Source: Micromonospora halotolerans (GTDB lineage Bacteria; Actinomycetota; Actinomycetes; Mycobacteriales; Micromonosporaceae). Taken from it: a DNA stretch of 64,000 nt. The stretch covers positions 2,046,001-2,110,000 of the forward strand of contig NZ_CP134876.1 of NCBI RefSeq assembly GCF_032108445.1, read 5' to 3'. The position numbers and the translations under genes were made by a program. A model generated the notes under the pieces. It was given only the letters and a program-made list of their open reading frames with translations, had not been told where the DNA came from and ran no database searches. This document shows positions 62,757-64,000 of the stretch, in pieces (position 1 is the first letter of the stretch; each line of letters begins with the position of its first letter).

Positions 62757-64000
62757 ATGGTCAGACCAGCCCTGCGCGCGGTCGCCCTCGTCGGCGCCGC
62801 CGCGCTCGCCCTCGTCGGTGTGACGGCGCCCGCCCACGCCGACAACAACCTGCCCGCCGTCGCGCACGACGAGCAGATCACCTTCCAGGAGTGGTCCACG
62901 TACCCCGACTGGCGCGGCGGCACCCACCAGGGCACGTCCGCCATCCCGGGGCACCGCACCGGCATCACCATCGGCGAGCCGACCGGCACCACCGAGTTCA
63001 CCGACGAGCACACCGGCACGACCCGGACCTGGGAGTACGCGACCTGGACCTCGCCCCAGCGGACGGTCGGCTTCGACGCCACCGAACTGGTCGCCTCCTG
63101 GAACGCGGCGACCCCGGCCGGGACCTGGATCCAGGTCGAACTGCAGGGCACCTACAACACCGGAGCGCAGTCCGACTGGTACGTGATGGGCCGCTGGGCC
63201 TCCGGCGACCAGGACATCAAGCGGTCCACGCTCGACGGTCAGGGCGACGACTGGTCCAGCATCTGGACCGACACCTTCTCGATCGATGACGCCCAGGCCG
63301 GGGTGCTGCTGCGGTCGTACCAGCTCCGGCTGACCCTCTACCGCGCGCCGGGGCAGACCGCCTCGCCGCGGGTCTGGATGCTCGGCGCGATGAGCTCCAA
63401 CGTGCCGGACCGGTTCACCGTCACCCCGAGCAAGGGCGGGATCGCCTGGGGCCGGGAGCTGGCCGTGCCGCGCTACTCGCAGAACATCCACGTCGGCCAG
63501 TACCCCGAGTACGACAACGGCGGGGAAGCCTGGTGCTCCCCCACCTCGACGGAGATGGTCGTTGAGTACTGGGGCCGCAAGCCGTCGGCTGAGGACATCG
63601 CCTGGGTCGACCCGAGCTACGCAGACCCGACCGTCGACCACGCCGCCCGGATGACCTACGACTACGAGTACGAGGGCGCCGGCAACTGGCCGTTCAACAC
63701 CGCGTACGCGGCCAGCTTCCCCGGCCTGGACGCCCGGGTCACCCGGATGCACTCCCTCGACGAGGTGGAACGCTTCATCAAGGCCGGCATCCCGGTGATC
63801 ACGTCGCAGTCCTTCCTGGCCAGCGAGCTGGACGGGGCGAACTACGGCACCTCCGGGCACCTGTTCGTGATCGTCGGCTTCACGGCCGACGGTGACGTGA
63901 TCGTCAACGACCCCGCCTCGTCGTCCGACGACGTGGTGCGCAACGTCTACAAGCGGGAGCAGTTCGAGCAGATCTGGCTGCGCACCAAGCGCTACCGGGC
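62757..64000 (+). CDS. Secreted C39-like peptidase, copy 2 (3' end outside window)
   Basis: The first 414 codons of a close paralogue of the gene upstream; the frame is open to the window edge. It has a signal peptide (ending near AHA-DN) and the same beta-sandwich region (AVAHDEQITFQEWS, TWIQVELQGTY, WYVMGRWASGD). The peptidase core has Cys260 (AWCSPTS) and His368 (SGHLFVIVGF) followed by VNDPASS. From about residue 120 onward the two copies are nearly collinear and mostly identical. GGAG lies 6 bases before ATG 62757. The tandem copies look like a recent duplication that has begun to diverge at the N-terminal module. Confidence 0.82.
   Translation, partial: MVRPALRAVALVGAAALALVGVTAPAHADNNLPAVAHDEQITFQEWSTYPDWRGGTHQGTSAIPGHRTGITIGEPTGTTEFTDEHTGTTRTWEYATWTSPQRTVGFDATELVASWNAATPAGTWIQVELQGTYNTGAQSDWYVMGRWASGDQDIKRSTLDGQGDDWSSIWTDTFSIDDAQAGVLLRSYQLRLTLYRAPGQTASPRVWMLGAMSSNVPDRFTVTPSKGGIAWGRELAVPRYSQNIHVGQYPEYDNGGEAWCSPTSTEMVVEYWGRKPSAEDIAWVDPSYADPTVDHAARMTYDYEYEGAGNWPFNTAYAASFPGLDARVTRMHSLDEVERFIKAGIPVITSQSFLASELDGANYGTSGHLFVIVGFTADGDVIVNDPASSSDDVVRNVYKREQFEQIWLRTKRYR

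Overview
The window is very GC-rich chromosomal DNA (roughly 72 percent by eye) from a high-GC actinobacterium. It is most likely a member of the Micromonosporaceae, of the Micromonospora or Salinispora kind. The support for this is the 14-gene nuo operon, futalosine-pathway menaquinone genes, type VII secretion (T7SS) genes, an LPXTG surface protein, many leaderless-type promoters (a TANNNT box 6-9 bases before the start codon) and two dispersed repeat types that, from memory, I associate with that family. No rRNA, tRNA, CRISPR array, prophage or insertion sequence was seen.

Region 1 (1-16 kb) starts with the 3' part of a secreted M6 metalloprotease and an alpha/beta-hydrolase-fold protein that lacks the usual nucleophile. 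A large SseB-domain protein follows, with a small translationally coupled partner; the pair looks like a toxin and its immunity protein. Next comes a partial T7SS locus (mycosin, a WXG100 pair, EccE). After it are a small membrane protein, an acetyltransferase, a RarD-type transporter, an ECF sigma/anti-sigma pair whose sigma gene seems to start at ATC, an IclR regulator and an MFS transporter.

Region 2 (16-39 kb) is respiratory: a polyprenyl diphosphate synthase, the complete nuoA-N operon on the minus strand, a menaquinone-reductase-like flavoprotein, menG and mqnC. A small hypothetical gene and an LPXTG-anchored surface protein lie among them; mqnA lies further on, near 47 kb. Together these genes make menaquinone, modify it and use it as the electron acceptor of Complex I.

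Region 3 (39-49 kb) holds a VapBC module with a clear palindromic operator, a zinc-ribbon membrane protein with an LppU-like C-terminus, paaABCDE (phenylacetyl-CoA epoxidase, all genes overlapping by GTGA), two tandem beta-lactamase-fold proteins, mqnA, and an efflux MFS gene with its winged-helix regulator.

Region 4 (49-64 kb) holds a HelR/HelD-like RNA polymerase-associated ATPase and a second T7SS-associated operon (EspC-like, a 308-aa WXG-type protein, a YbaB-like protein, a hypothetical). These are followed by an ABC-2 exporter, a double-VOC protein and a vitamin B12 importer (btuFCD-like) under a cobalamin riboswitch. The window ends with a secreted M14 carboxypeptidase and two tandem secreted C39-like peptidases, the second cut by the window edge. 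Most transcription units end in long perfect GC hairpins, which are listed individually.
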